Below, piece by piece: positions 12,372-23,738 of a stretch of DNA of 64,000 nucleotides. The notes below the pieces were generated by a model. That model saw only the letters and a program-made list of their open reading frames with translations, had not been told where the DNA came from and did no database searches. Source of the stretch: Polytrichum commune (lineage: Eukaryota > Streptophyta > Polytrichopsida > Polytrichales > Polytrichaceae). How positions within the stretch are numbered: the first letter of the stretch is position 1; each line of letters starts with the position of its first letter. Made by a program: the position numbers and the translations under genes. Location: the NCBI GenBank assembly GCA_950295325.1, contig OX485807.1, forward strand, positions 5,520,501 to 5,584,500, given 5' to 3'.

Positions 12372-12870
12372 GGGCCACTTCACACACGAGCCAAGAGCCG
12401 TGACCATGAAATTGTGAGAGCCCAAAAGAAAGTGTCCAAAGGCCTTCCCAAGACACTTTCAAAATCATGTACTGTGGTCACGGATCCTCAAGTGTAGTGT
12501 GAAGTCATATGTGACCGTGCCCTCAACCAAATGCTATTTCAATGAGTTTTGTCTATTCATGCGGGCCCTCACACATGATTGATAGAATAAATCAACGGTT
12601 GTGAGCGTTCGGAGTGCCATGGTCTCCCGGTTTTGTGTTGGGCCTACCTCCAAGAGGTGGTTTTTGAAATTAATTCAAGTGACCATGAAACATGATCCAT
12701 TTGATGCCATGTGGAATCATGTGGACTTTATATCCATCTTGCATTCACATTCTCAGTTGGTCTCTCAAGCGTAGTGTGAAGCAAACTTGGACCGGCTCCG
12801 CCTTTCCCACCAATGAGAGTGCTTGAAGTGTAATGGTCATGGGCTCTCAGTCTCGTGTGTGAAGTGGCGC
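12372..12870. mobile_element. Tourist-like MITE (PIF/Harbinger type), 499 bp
   Basis: Terminal inverted repeats GGGCCACTTCACACACGAG (left) and CTCGTGTGTGAAGTGGCGC (right), with the 3-bp duplication TTA on both sides (12369-12371 and 12871-12873). Both are classic for PIF/Harbinger-derived MITEs. No transposase is encoded. A related copy in opposite orientation lies at 32476-32981; shorter relatives are at 17022-17203 and 17622-17878, and a diverged one at 36711-37174. Confidence 0.85.
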
Positions 12871-13638
12871 TTAGCCCATGAAGGCCAAGAATGGTTGTTT
12901 TGCGCACATCCGTACTAGTCTACACATTTACGATATGATCTTATGAATTGGGACATGTGGACGGCTGATTCATTTCTGAAACAATCCTAACTTTACAAAC
13001 ATGCCATCCGTACAGTCAAATCCACCGTTGGAGATAACATCATAACATTATTCACCTCTTTGGTTTCATTATGTGGGACCAAGTATCAAGTGACCATAAT
13101 TCTTCTTTGCTTCCATGATTCCACATCCGTGGGGAACAATCCAATTGTTGACTATAGAGTTTTCGACAAGCAACTGTATATTATCAAAGTTTCTTGATTG
13201 CAACCTCTTTCGTTGAAAAGAGATCATCATCTAGTTGCTTAGTATTGTTATGACACCCGGTTTCCCCAATCTTAAGTTGAACAAGTTTGGCGCCCACATG
13301 TGCATTTGCATACCAAGGAGAAGGAGATTTTGGGATGTGTGTCCCAAGTTCAAGACCCTCTTCCTTTCCCCCAATCTCCCAAACTCCCAATCCCCAACCC
13401 CCTCCCACCCGGGTGCTTCTTTGTAAAAAGAATACCTTGTGATGTTTATCCTTTTTCTTTGTATATATTACCTATAAGTTAGCATGGGTTAACGTACAAT
13501 ACATTAATATGGTATCTCAATGAAATACTTCCATACATGTAATATGTATTGGGAAATGTTTATAGCAAGTTCCTAAATAATTTCATACTATAATTTTTAG
13601 ACAACCTCATAATAGTTTTGTTTAATTTATATACAATA
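12871..13638. other. no gene; repeat fragments
   Basis: No coding sequence recognised. A block at 13285-13430 (CCCACATGTGCATTTGCAT, AAGGAGAAGGAGA, then CAAGACCC and a C-rich run) recurs at 14398-14515 and in part at 9665-9740, so it is a dispersed repeat. Confidence 0.45.
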
Positions 13639-14282
13639 ATCTCCCGCTTAAGTACGCATCCGTTTGAGTATGCAACCCGGTTAAGTGCACAATTTATTTG
13701 ACAAAAATTAGGGTTCATACTTTATTGTTTGACCATGTCATGCATAGTCATTTGCAGCAAATACATGGATTTTTTACGCTTGACATACAATGTCAGTTTG
13801 TTAACGTTTCGTTGAAATGTCTCAAACGATCGTCGCAGTTCATCATACGTTTGTTTAATTTCCGTTTGAACATCGGAGTAAAGCAATTGATTGTCAATGT
13901 CGAGGACAATATTGTGTAAAGCTTCAAAGCCTTTGAAGTCGGTAGCACTTTTAGATTCAACAAATGTCTTGATAGGCTAGATTTCGTTGTAGTATGTTCT
14001 CTCGATTGTCCCAAACAACTTTCCGGATGGCGCCTTCATTGACTTCACACTCCCGCCCTAGCACCCGCTTGCTCAGCGCATTCGGCTTGCTCAACTTTGC
14101 AACGATTTCACATCGATGGGTTTCAGTCAAACGGGTTGCCTTAGGTTGCCTTAGGTTTCATCCAATTTCAATTGTGATTCATCGAATCAGAAGGTCTAGA
14201 AAGCGATATGATTAAAGTACACACCTACCAACTAAGTGCGCACCAACAACTCCGGTTCAAAGTGCATACTTAAGCGGGAGAT
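13639..14282. mobile_element. pogo-type (Tc1/mariner) element, 644 bp, non-autonomous
   Basis: Inverted termini ATCTCCCGCTTAAGTACGCA (left) and TGCATACTTAAGCGGGAGAT (right) differ at one base of 20, and the element is flanked by TA on both sides (13637-13638 and 14283-14284), as expected for Tc1/mariner. An AAGTRCGCA-like motif is repeated just inside each end, plausible transposase-binding sites. The interior holds a minus-strand frame with a helix-turn-helix resembling the CENP-B/pogo N-terminal domain. It is too short for a full transposase, so it is a deletion derivative. Confidence 0.7.
13722..14157 (-). pseudogene. decayed pogo/CENP-B-type helix-turn-helix transposase fragment
   Basis: Read on the minus strand, an open stretch from about 14157 gives a helix-turn-helix-like block (LTETHRCEIVAKL, then LGRECEVNEGAIRKVVWDNRENI) of the sort that begins pogo and CENP-B proteins and binds the terminal repeats. 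Near 13976 the frame stops (TGA). A second frame, open from there to a TAA at 13722-13724, continues with about 80 charged residues (TDFKGFEALH, YDELRRSFETF). A single frameshift would explain the two parts. The DDE catalytic domain is absent. It lies wholly inside the TIR element at 13639-14282, which supports the call. The family assignment rests on motif resemblance only. Confidence 0.5.
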
Positions 14283-16302
14283 TACTATAGCACATTGAAA
14301 TGACTTGGTTTCCTTGACATTGCCATGTGAACTTGTGGAATTTTTTTTAAAAATAAAACAATTTTGTTTAATTTTTTTAAAAAGGCAAAAAGATGGAACC
14401 CACATGCACATTTGCATCTTTGCATAATGAGGAAGAAGAGACTTTGTGAGGTGTCTTCCAGTGCAAGACCCCGACCCCCCCCCCCCCCCTTTCTAAATCC
14501 TAAACCCCCTCTAAGTTGGCATAGATCAATGGACTAATCATTGGTGCATCTGAATAGTTACTCCCACACATGTATTCATGTATGTATTAGGGGACATTTA
14601 TGTTGAGGCCCTAATTGCCTTCATAACATTCTTGGGATAACCTCCTAATGAACCATTTGTGCTTTGGTTGAATACATAAGATCATATGAAGAAGATGACC
14701 AATAACATTGGAAAATCAACTCCTAAGTATTTGAGAGACCCAATATGAACATTAACATGCACACATCTTACATATGAAATGCATTCTTCTAGTTTTAGCT
14801 GAGTTTATCAGACTCCTATCAAAAATTCAACACATTCGTCAAGTTTTTTATATTTTAAGACTAATTATTTGTACACCTTAATGTGATTTCAATTTGGGGT
14901 GCAAATACACGACCTTGGTGCCCTTAGATGCATGTACATGCTTAGTTTTTTTTTATATCATATTCATCAATAAATGTGGTTTTATTCTCTTCTTGGACAT
15001 ATGAGATTGTACTAGATAGGTCCTCAAACTTGTATACATAAGAATATAAATAGCGTGTAATTGTAAGACTTGGTGAGGACTCTAAAAGTAATGCATAGAG
15101 GTTGTACATTGAGCCCCGTAGACCTTCAATGGTTAATGAGTAGGTCATTGTCCCTTTTTTTTAATAAAAAAAGCAATGCAAGAAAGTGGTTCTTTGGAGA
15201 AGGAAACTCCTCGAGCCATCTCTCATTGCGAAGATCTCCGTGATCTCAAGAACACCATCTCGTTTTCTTGTTTTGTTACGTACTTGGTTCACAACTTCTA
15301 TTCATCATACTTTGGCGAGGTTGAGAAGGTACAAAAGATGAATGCGCTTACTTGTAGACTACTACCTACGTACCCAAAGAACTCGTAGGCATTTTTTTCA
15401 TTTAGTTTTCTTGATTAAATGTCCAAAATACTTATCATAATCTTGAAGTTGTATCCAACTAATAATTGTGTAGGAGCTCAAACTTCAAACAAGGTGGAGT
15501 CTGGAACTCACCAGTCTCTTCATTTTACGAGAAAAAAGAACATATGATTGTCCCTAAACCCTAAGCGTCTAGGAGGCCCAAACGGAGCCTCTCCAAGCAT
15601 AAAATAGTGTATTTGAGTTACATACTTTCATTTTCAGGTAATCATGTCAAAAATGACCCCATCTTAAATCAACTTATTCTTCAAGTGCAATATTTGAGTA
15701 AGTTAAGACTATGATGTTATTGAAGAAATAAGCTCAAACACACAATCTATGTGCCTTTGGATGCAAATACATATGTTGTTTTTGTTTTAATAATCAATGT
15801 CTTGCATGAGTATAGTTTTATTTGCTCCTTGACATAAGATAATGTATACAATAAGGTTCCAAACACAAAAATCTATGATTTTTTTTGAACTTGGTGCAAC
15901 ATGTATGAATTTTGTATATGGTTGTATATCGAGACTTCATATCCTTTAAGTGTTAATGCCATTTATGATTTCTTAGTGTGTCCCAAGCATAACTATATGT
16001 CTTGATGAATCATGTATGTCATGGGGTAGGTTCAAGTATCCATTGGAGGATTTTGCTTCCCAACATTTATCATGGGGGGGTGTGGTTAAAACATGTGCCA
16101 TGTAGGTTTGTTGTTGATTCATATTAATTTAATCTCACTAGTCTAATTTAGGGTCTTTGGTCATGATTTTGGTGTTATGTATGTTGAAAATACCAATGTC
16201 GAGGCTTAAAACATTATTGAGAGCCTCCATTGGTATCTCTTTCTAAATAGGGTAAGGCCTCGAATATTGGGTCTCGATCCCCAATTGGCTTTTAAGGAAC
16301 CA
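14283..16302. other. no gene; C15 tract and an old duplication
   Basis: A run of 15 C lies at 14475-14489. Segments 14880-15150 and 15715-15970 share TTTTAT.TGCTCCTTG, GACATA.GA..TGTA and TTGTA.ATTGAG blocks in the same order, suggesting an old tandem duplication about 830 bp apart. A 70-codon plus-strand frame at 15176-15388 has no recognised domain and is not called a gene. Confidence 0.4.
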
Positions 16303-16522
16303 ACTACACTAAATGTGATATTTATTGTCGCTTATTATTTGGAATTATGATTTGCTATATCTATTTACTATATATCTCATAGTTTACCAACACATGTCAA
16401 ATTGATTGCTTGGATATCATAGAACATCAACAACTTTACTTGGTAAAAATACATCAATAGTTAAAGACATAGCATTGTGTAACTCCAAATAGTAAGTGAC
16501 ACTAAATATCATACCTAGTGTC
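16303..16522. mobile_element. CACTACACC-type MITE, about 220 bp
   Basis: Left end ACTACACTAAATGTGATA and right end ACTAAATATCATACCTAGTG are inverted. The homology runs on through the subterminal CTTATTATTTGGAATTA and CTCCAAATAGTAAGTGACAC. It is non-coding. Close relatives are at 35743-35969 and 40376-40580. No clear target duplication was seen. Confidence 0.6.
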
Positions 16523-17021
16523 GCTATATTACCATACATAGTTTGCACCATCCATGTGGACCCTACCCGGCAATAGAACATTGCATCATATCGTATATAA
16601 TAAATATGGTAATATAAAAACCGGTAAGCCAAACCCATATGTGCTCCAACCGTCGGTTCATTGTTGCAAAGTGAACAATACTCATGTTGAGTTACTGTTC
16701 ATTTTGCAAGGATTGTCCAACACAAATGAGGTATAACTCTCTTCAAATTCCCAAACTGCCCGGCATTAGGTGTGCATCATCCTAGTGTTGAGAAATATTA
16801 TCCTCTACATAGTATTCAACGATTTTACCCTGTCCTTTGGTAGGTGCTACAAAACATCAACCAAATCTCGAGATTTGTGGAAGCAAAAACACAAGGCATC
16901 CAAGTGAAAATACTTCATTTGAAAAAGTACTAAAGTTTCAAATAGAATAGAGTAGAATATAAAACTACGAACACAACGCAAAGAATTGTTGCAAACAATG
17001 GAGCCCATGCATGCCACATAA
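16523..17021. other. no gene seen
   Basis: Intergenic spacer between two MITEs, without recognisable features. Confidence 0.4.
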
Positions 17022-17203
17022 GGGCCACTTCACACACGGGACCGAAGGCCCATGACCATTGCATTATGAGATCTCTCATTGGTCGAAAAGCCCGAGACCG
17101 TTCAGGTTCACTTACCATCAAACAATGAAGGCCTATGGGCCGAAAGAAATTACCATGGATGAAAAATCTACATGGACTCCTGGGCTTTTGTATGAAGTGG
17201 TCC
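17022..17203. mobile_element. Tourist-like MITE, 182 bp
   Basis: Starts GGGCCACTTCACACACGG and ends TATGAAGTGGTCC, with TAA on both sides (17019-17021 and 17204-17206). It shares CATTGCATT.TGAGATCTCTC with the element at 17622-17878. The 119-codon plus-strand frame that crosses its right end (17059-17418) is a chance frame. Confidence 0.75.
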
Positions 17204-17621
17204 TAAAGCACGTGCCTCGAAGCATGAGACTTTTCAAGCAATATTTCTCGGTGGATGGAAGTTGTTTTATTCCTTCAATAATTAACCAACATGTGGTGTG
17301 TTTGGTAGGAATTGAATTTGAATCCGATAGGAGTCAATCTATAAACACCAAAATCAACGTCAAAGTGATCACACGTAAATTAGGTCATTGTTGGAGATTC
17401 AAGTTTTTGGGGGTGTGATGAGTGGCAAGGCCGTGAGAGACTTTATAAAAAGTACTTGACAAGAAGCTATATAATTACTTGAAATTTGAAGCATTGAAGA
17501 AAAAGAAGGCTCGTGTTTGACCAAGCCAAAGGCCTCAAGCATTAGCTACGTGCATTAATATTAGACTTTGGTGTCCCGGATCAAGGGGGGAGCAAGGGTG
17601 GAGTCCGAGAATGCCTAACTC

Positions 17622-17878
17622 GGGCCACTTCAAACATGAGACTGAAGGCCCGTGACCATTGCATTCTAAGATCTCTCATTGGTTGAAAAGGTTGAGAGTG
17701 TTCAAGGTCACTTCAAATTAGAAGGTGAAGGCCTAAGGGTCCAAAGAAATTCTCATGGATGAAAAGTCTACATGGAATCCTGCATGTTGGACCATGTCAA
17801 TGGTACACCTTTTGGAAGAGAGTCAAGGGTCCCCACAATTACATGCTCACAGTCCCTGGCTCGTGTGTGAAGTGGCCC
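17622..17878. mobile_element. Tourist-like MITE, 257 bp
   Basis: Starts GGGCCACTTCAAACATGAG and ends CTCGTGTGTGAAGTGGCCC, followed by TTA; the left flank reads CTC, so one copy of the duplication has drifted. Interior blocks match the copy 600 bp upstream. Confidence 0.75.
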
Positions 17879-18541
17879 TTAACATGTGGGGACTTCTCAT
17901 GCACAAAAAATTGTATTTGAAGAATCCTTGGTTAAATATATATGTACATGGAGATTTTCCAATGAGATAGAGGATGCACAACTTAGCAAGTGTGAAGCAT
18001 TGGCATTGTAGCACAAGAGACCTGCAATTGGATGGATGAAATATTATCAACAAGGTGAGGTTGTCATGTGAGCTATCATCCGGTGCTAGTATTGATGTTA
18101 CAAAATGTGTTGTATCATATCATCTTGTTGTCCATAAATAAGGCTTATGTTTTTCTTCTTATATCTACGTAAGATTGGGTGGTTTGAGGGGAAGTCATCT
18201 TATTTTCATAGCAATAATGGCTCTGCGGGAGGGGGGGGGGGGGGCGCAAAGGGAATTTATTGAAAGGAAGGGGTTTTTATTTTTTTGAAGAGAACTTCAG
18301 GACCGTTTCGTTTTGTAATGTTTAATTTAGCTATGGTGTTTTTGTCTGATCAACTATGTATGTTTCATACAAGTATCTTTACCTTATTTAAAAAAAAGAA
18401 ATTAAAGAGGTGCATGTATAGTGTGGTGTCAACAAGTGCTTGAGCCTCCAAGTGCCACAAGAGAAATAAAAACATTGGAAGAACAAATAGTTTGGAAGCC
18501 CAGACATAATGTGCATCATTGGAGCACCTAATCAAACATAA
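17879..18541. other. no gene; G14 tract
   Basis: Intergenic. A run of 14 G lies at 18231-18244. No reading frame is supported. Confidence 0.45.
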
Positions 18542-18892
18542 ACACCTATACTATCCTCCCCCAATTACACCATACAATTCATCGAATTCACATACTGCCA
18601 TGACAGATTCCTCGAACAAGCCCGCACACACAAACACACTAAATACGACCCACTAATCACCACACTATGGAACAAAGGCTGGAAAACAAACCCCCTCATT
18701 ACCATTACAGCCAGAGTAAGAGGAGCTATACATGAGAACCCCATTAAACAACTAATAGAGCTAAAAATCCCCAAAACTCACATAAAAAATCTCATGAAAA
18801 ACATACACCAAAATGCCATCAAATACCTTACTTACCTAGTCTTGAACAAAAGGAAACTTGACAACAAACAAACCCCCATCCCCCCACCATAA
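18542..18892 (+). pseudogene. C-terminal end of a LINE-like retroelement protein (5'-truncated)
   Basis: An uninterrupted frame of 116 codons runs from just after a TAA at 18539 to a TAA at 18890. It has no early ATG, so it is a truncated C-terminus and not a gene. Readable blocks are QFIEFTYCHDRFLEQA, KYDPLITTLWNKGW, NPLITITARVRGAIHENP and NAIKYLTYLVLNKRKLDN. These resemble, from memory, the tail region of some non-LTR reverse transcriptase proteins; that assignment is inference. Codon use stands out: third positions are strongly C/A (ACA, CAC, AAC, ATC) while the surroundings are T-rich. A structured tail follows directly. The lack of frameshifts suggests a fairly recent insertion or lasting constraint. 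Confidence 0.5.
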
Positions 18893-19045
18893 GGTGGGGA
18901 CAAGCTAGCACTACACCAGAGCCCACCTCCCAAAGGAGGCATAACGCCCTATACTGCACCACGGGAACCGTGATCAGTACATGGTTAACGGGCTCACATT
19001 CACGTCGGTATGATATACGGGCGTTATATTATATTTTATTATATC
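18893..19045 (+). other. hairpin-rich 3' tail of the LINE-like fragment
   Basis: Right after the stop codon come CCTCC-CAAA-GGAGG (18926-18939) and CACGG-GAA-CCGTG (18960-18972). An outer pair, ATAACGCCC (18941-18949) with GGGCGTTAT (19019-19027), encloses the second hairpin. The tail ends in a TTATATTATATTTTATTATAT run. Nested stems before a simple tail are typical of LINE 3' untranslated regions recognised by the element's own reverse transcriptase; that role is inferred. Confidence 0.5.
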
Positions 19046-20880
19046 TTATTTTGGAAGGCTATGAAAGTACCCATAAAAACACTATAACGAAACACAAACA
19101 ACCACCAACCTTGTGTAGATAGCATAATGTGTTATGAAGAGGACACAGAGAGGCCTGCCAACCATTATTTATGTTCTCAAACCTTCATCAATATCGTACA
19201 AATACAATCTCAATGTCCCCCACTCCAATCTCTTGATCCTAAAGATGCTACAACAAATCAGTCGTAAACTCACAACCCAACATACAAGAACGAGAAGAGA
19301 CCCGTAGGAGACCCTAACCTAAACCCAACACCTACCTTGTGGGGTTTCTTCTAAACCTCTTGTTTTTATAAGTAGTTGATTTCTATGATTTTTAATTTTA
19401 ATAAGGTGGACCCTTTCCTTGCATTCACGTGGTTACAAGATTTACACTAAGTGCACCCACAAGGATAATGGTTGGACGTTGTCACCACAATGTCCATTCC
19501 AATTATCCATTGGAACTCGTGGCGAGAAAATGAATAAATAAATAATTTTGGTGGTGGTGGTGGTGGTGACAGTAGTGATTGTTGCCACACCGTTCCCCAT
19601 TGTTCCTTACTGTTTTGGAAAAGTAGGGGGACGTTGTTGAAATAATGTGTCATATGCAGAGATGGAAAGGGTGGGGGTGGCCAGGTTCATGCTAGTGGTA
19701 CAAACAAGTGAGAAATAGAGATCTTCAAGCTCTCCAACCACATAATGAATCATGGGTGAAATATCCAATCTACATATATTAGAAGAAAACTTGTTCATTA
19801 CAATCATCCGCTGCAACTTGACCATTGTGACTCATGACGAGAAAATGCATAATCCTCTTCTAGTGATATACCTATTGCACCATGATAAACTTCTGAGGGC
19901 ATCCTCTTCAGCTGAATAACCACTCAACCCAACTTCATTTATTTCCAAACAACTTAACCTTCCGAGGTGCAGTTCAAAATTAGGTTAAATTCTCCCCTGA
20001 GTACCGTAATGGGATGAAATATAGCCTTTTAAGAAGGACTATACATTTCCAAATCTAAATATTTCATTATTGATATAATTGTATTTTTGAAAATCCATCC
20101 CATTACTCTATAACTGAATACTATACAATTATGGACTTGAGTATTAGACACGGCAACAATGAGTCGATAAACAAATACACAAAACTAGACGTTCAAACTC
20201 TAGCATGCCAAATACTTGACTTAAAATTTATGGTGTTACAACATTAGATTTGTGGTTAGACTTCACTAAGAAATATTTCAAAATACTAACTTGGACCAAT
20301 ACTTTATATAGTCTTTAACATTTCAACCAAGATTTCGCATGAAGTGTGGATAGTTGCACCACTTTCTACACCAATTTCATGGGCAAAACCTCTAGGTACT
20401 ACAACTACCTACAATTGGATTTCAACATACCCTTGACTCTCCACATTCACAAAGCCGTTCTCTTGAAGTCTAGAATCGCACATGCTTGTTCCCTAGGGAG
20501 GGTAACCAACGTTTCACCATAACACATTTTATGACAAAAGATAGGGTCTCTTTTAATGTTTCAAAGTACAAAATATAAAAGTCTTGGAAAAATAAAGGTA
20601 TTCAAAAATAACTTTGAAACTATACGGGATTTACTCCAAGAATATCCACAAATATATTCAATATCTCATGAATATGCGCATGATTTCATACGCCCCCTCT
20701 TGAAAATACCCTATTGTCTCACATGTTTGTAACCCTACAATATAGTTACCATGCGCGTGCTTGTATCGAAGTTGCATGAACTTCTATTGAGTAGATGTTG
20801 GAACAAGCTCGTGAAATTTAAAATGCATTCCAACTTGCACGAACTTGTAGGAACTTCTTATGCCATGCCCGCGCATACTG
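19046..20880. other. no gene seen
   Basis: AT-rich intergenic DNA. A GGT microsatellite lies near 19548-19567. Frames under 75 codons show no domain. Confidence 0.45.
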
Positions 20881-21590
20881 GTGGGCATATGTGAGCCCAA
20901 AAGGGTGCCCACATTTAGTGTTAGACCCTTGAAACGTTAGTTGATGCACTTTGAAGTAGCATGTTACTTCACAAAAATATAAAAAGAGTGAAATGTTAGT
21001 CTTAGAAGTACCATGTTGTAAGAGGCTAGGATGTGAGTTGTTATTGTGTTTTTACCTTCGGAAGGATTTGAGTGAATGAGGATAGGTAAGGAGAACTTGG
21101 ATTGAGTAGTTAGTGAGTAGGCTAGTACAAATGGATGGAGACAACCAAAGTGACTCAAGAGGCAAGTGCATTCGAATTGGGATGAATGGAGGATCACATG
21201 GAGCGCACAAGTGGACCACCTCATCATGGCCACTTAATGGGGAAGGCCCAAGGAAGAATGCAAGGTGGAGGATAAGCAAATTCTCAAAGCACCAATCAAA
21301 TCACGAGTTAAGCATCGTGGTTTGAATTAAGTGGTGAGCGATGATTTGGGAAAGTAAGGGGAGAAAGTTATGGCGGCGGAAAGCGAAGGAGGCTAAGTTT
21401 GGGTTGAAGCATCCAAAGTTTGGTAAAGTGTGGTAGGTAGAAAGCCAAGGCTAGTTAAATGTTCGAATTAGGATCCTTGTTGATCATTTGAGGGAGGAAG
21501 GCTTAGAAGATAGGATTGGCGCCTACTAAGTAGGAGGAAATCTCAAGGGCTTATCGTGAGCCTTGAGGGTGCTCACCCCATCAAGCTTAC

Positions 21591-21597
21591 TATATAA
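21591..21597 (+). promoter_or_regulatory. LTR TATA box
   Basis: TATATAA sits in the 5' LTR, followed about 10-40 bases later by CT-rich sequence suited to a plant transcription start. The same site is at 30740-30746 in the 3' LTR. The start site itself is inferred. Confidence 0.6.
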
Positions 21598-22105
21598 TCC
21601 CTCATTCTTCCCTCACTCATCCTCTCTTTCCTTTGTGCTCCAAGGCACCCCACGAGTTATAAGTGTGGGTGTGGGAAGCCATATTGGAGCACATGTGTGT
21701 GCTTAGTTTTTAGTTTGAGAGCCAAGGCTTGTTAGCCTTGAAGAGGGCTTGACCTCTTGGTAGAATTAGTGTTGACGTGAAGGATTTTAAAGTTAATTCA
21801 TGATTCCAATTTGTGGTACTTTAAGTTCATGTTTTGAATACACGTGGTTGCAAGTTCCATGTTTAAGAGTTGAGCACTTGATGTTGTGATGAGTGCAAAA
21901 ATATACTTGTGTGGATTAGTTAGTCTTAGTGAAGTTAGGAAATTCTCTCTCCCCCTCTCCTCTCTAGGATTTTAGGATTTTAGGATTAGAGAAGAATTGT
22001 GTGATTAGAAAGGGGTTGTTAGTAGAATTAGGGAAATTAGGTAGGAAGATTAGTTAAGGGCTTGAATAATTAGTGAGGTAGTTGGGGATTACAACTACAA
22101 AGTTG

Positions 22106-22470
22106 TGGGTTTATGAAGGAGCTGGGTTTATGAAGGAACTGGGTTTGTTTAGTTAGAAAGTAAAGAGCTGGGTTTATGAAGGACCTGGGTTTGTTTAGTT
22201 AGAAGCTAAGGAGCTGGGTTCATGAAGGAGCTGGGTTTATGAAGGACCTGGGTTTGTTTAGTTAGAAGCTAAGAAGCTGGGTTCATGAAGGAGCTGGGTT
22301 TATGAAGGAGCTGGGTTTGTTTAGTTAGAAAGTAAAGAGCTGGGTTTATGAAGGACCTGGGTTTGTTTAGTTAGAAGCTAAGGAGCTGGGTTCATGAAGG
22401 AGCTGGGTTTATGAAGGAGCTAGGTTTATGTAATTAGAAAGTAAAGAGATGGGTTCATGAAGGAGCTTAG
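22106..22470 (+). repeat. short-unit repeats inside the LTR
   Basis: The 17-base motif GAGCTGGGTTTATGAAG, with variants in which GAGCTGG becomes GACCTGG or GTTTATG becomes GTTCATG, occurs about twelve times. It alternates with GTTTGTTTAGTTAGAAG..TAA spacers, giving higher-order units of about 60 bp. The copy at 31255-31619 matches. Such arrays in LTRs often lie around the R region or carry enhancer sites; no role is shown here. Confidence 0.8.
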
Positions 22471-22614
22471 TAGATAGCCTACCTAATTAGCTCATAGACA
22501 AGTAGTTAGTTACATTATGCTAGTTAGTGTTATGTGTGGCTTTCACAAGTAAATGTATTTGAGATTGACTATAGAGAATAGTGTTTTTTTTAACACTTGC
22601 ATCCTCTCTTTAAA

Positions 22615-22620
22615 AATAAA
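22615..22620 (+). terminator. possible LTR polyadenylation signal
   Basis: AATAAA within TTTAAAAATAAACC, about 1 kb downstream of the TATA box; its partner is at 31764-31769 in the 3' LTR. Plausible, not proven. Confidence 0.4.
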
Positions 22621-22832
22621 CCACGTGCACAACTTAATGGAGAATGTGGAGCACTCTCGCGATGGCAAGACAAAGGAAGCAAAGACCAAAGTTAAATCCA
22701 AGACCACTTGAAGGGTGAACCTTGCACTATGGACTCATCCAAGTCCAAATCCAATACCGCGGAGGAATGTGAGCCCAAACCCACTACTCGGACTACGGAC
22801 GCTTAAGGGTGGGGGGTTTGGCCTCACATAAT

Positions 22833-22849
22833 TGGTGCGTCTGCCGGGA
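22833..22849 (+). other. primer-binding site
   Basis: TGGTGCGTCTGCCGGGA begins 4 bases after the 5' LTR. It resembles the tRNA-Asp-type site of plant gypsy elements (TGGCGCCGTTGCCGGG) with several differences, so the primer tRNA is uncertain. Confidence 0.6.
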
Positions 22850-23738
22850 GCGAAGCGGAAGGTAGTTACAAGACTTGGAGGCGACTAGGAGACTTGGAGG
22901 CAACTAGGAAAAATTGGAGACACAAACTTGAGAGAAGGGAAGGAGCACCCGAAACTCGGTAAGTATTCTCTCTTTGGGTTACATTTGAATTCATTGTATT
23001 TCAACTATTTCCTTGGAATGAATTGCATTGTCAATTACGCAAATTCATTTTTGAGGAAGGAGCGCGGCGAAGGTACGTCCTCAACCTTTTTGGGGATTTG
23101 CTAAGAACTTAAAAGGAACCTATAACCGAGTAGCTCATTAAAACATTAGAGGGTAAATTCACCTTAGGACATTGAACTTTGACACTCACCTTGGGGTGAG
23201 TCTCAAAGTTTTGGGAGTTGTCATTTCATGCTCTAGATTAAATTAATATTTCACAAAGTTTATGGTGTTGTTACATTGAGTCACGATTGAGGGGAGTGCT
23301 AACTCACAGGGGGATGCGATTGCTCAAGGTATGTTTATTTCTTCAAAGTGAACTCATTAACTAATTAATGAATGCCTTTTGTACTCGTGATTGTTGTTAT
23401 CCGTTGTAGAGGGTAATTCCCGAATTGTGGATGGTGTGAGAAGTTGAAGGGTGAAGCCTCGACTTTTAATATAATCTACTCGGAAGGTCACCCCCTCACA
23501 ATCGGTATTGTGGTGAGTGTTAATTTGCGGGAAGGTGCGGAGGTGATGCTCCGACTTAACCAAAAAATTAACATGAACATGCCTATCCCCTATTGGGATT
23601 CTTTCACCTAAGTGGGCTTGCAGGTTCTTTTCCTCACCTCCTAAAAAAATTATAACCACACCAAGACAAGTGAAAATATTAAGAGGGGAATTGCTAGGAT
23701 TATGTGTGGTCAAGTGAGGGTCGATCGATTCTTATGGA
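22850..23738 (+). other. retrotransposon leader
   Basis: Untranslated leader of about 0.9 kb between primer site and gag, with no long plus-strand frame. A GGTAAGTATTC near 22960 looks like a splice donor, but no use is shown. A 118-codon minus-strand frame here has no domain. Confidence 0.5.

Larger units (their letters stand above)
20890..22828 (+). repeat. 5' LTR
   Basis: 1939 bp, TG...CA ends. It contains a TATA box (21591-21597), CT-rich sequence just downstream, a block of short repeats (22106-22470) and an AATAAA signal (22615-22620). The small frames that occur identically in both LTRs are not taken as genes. Confidence 0.95.

Noticed and set aside
20964-21325. Small frames (70-89 codons) repeated in both LTRs
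   Set aside because: They are identical only because the LTRs are identical; they overlap each other on both strands and show no motif.
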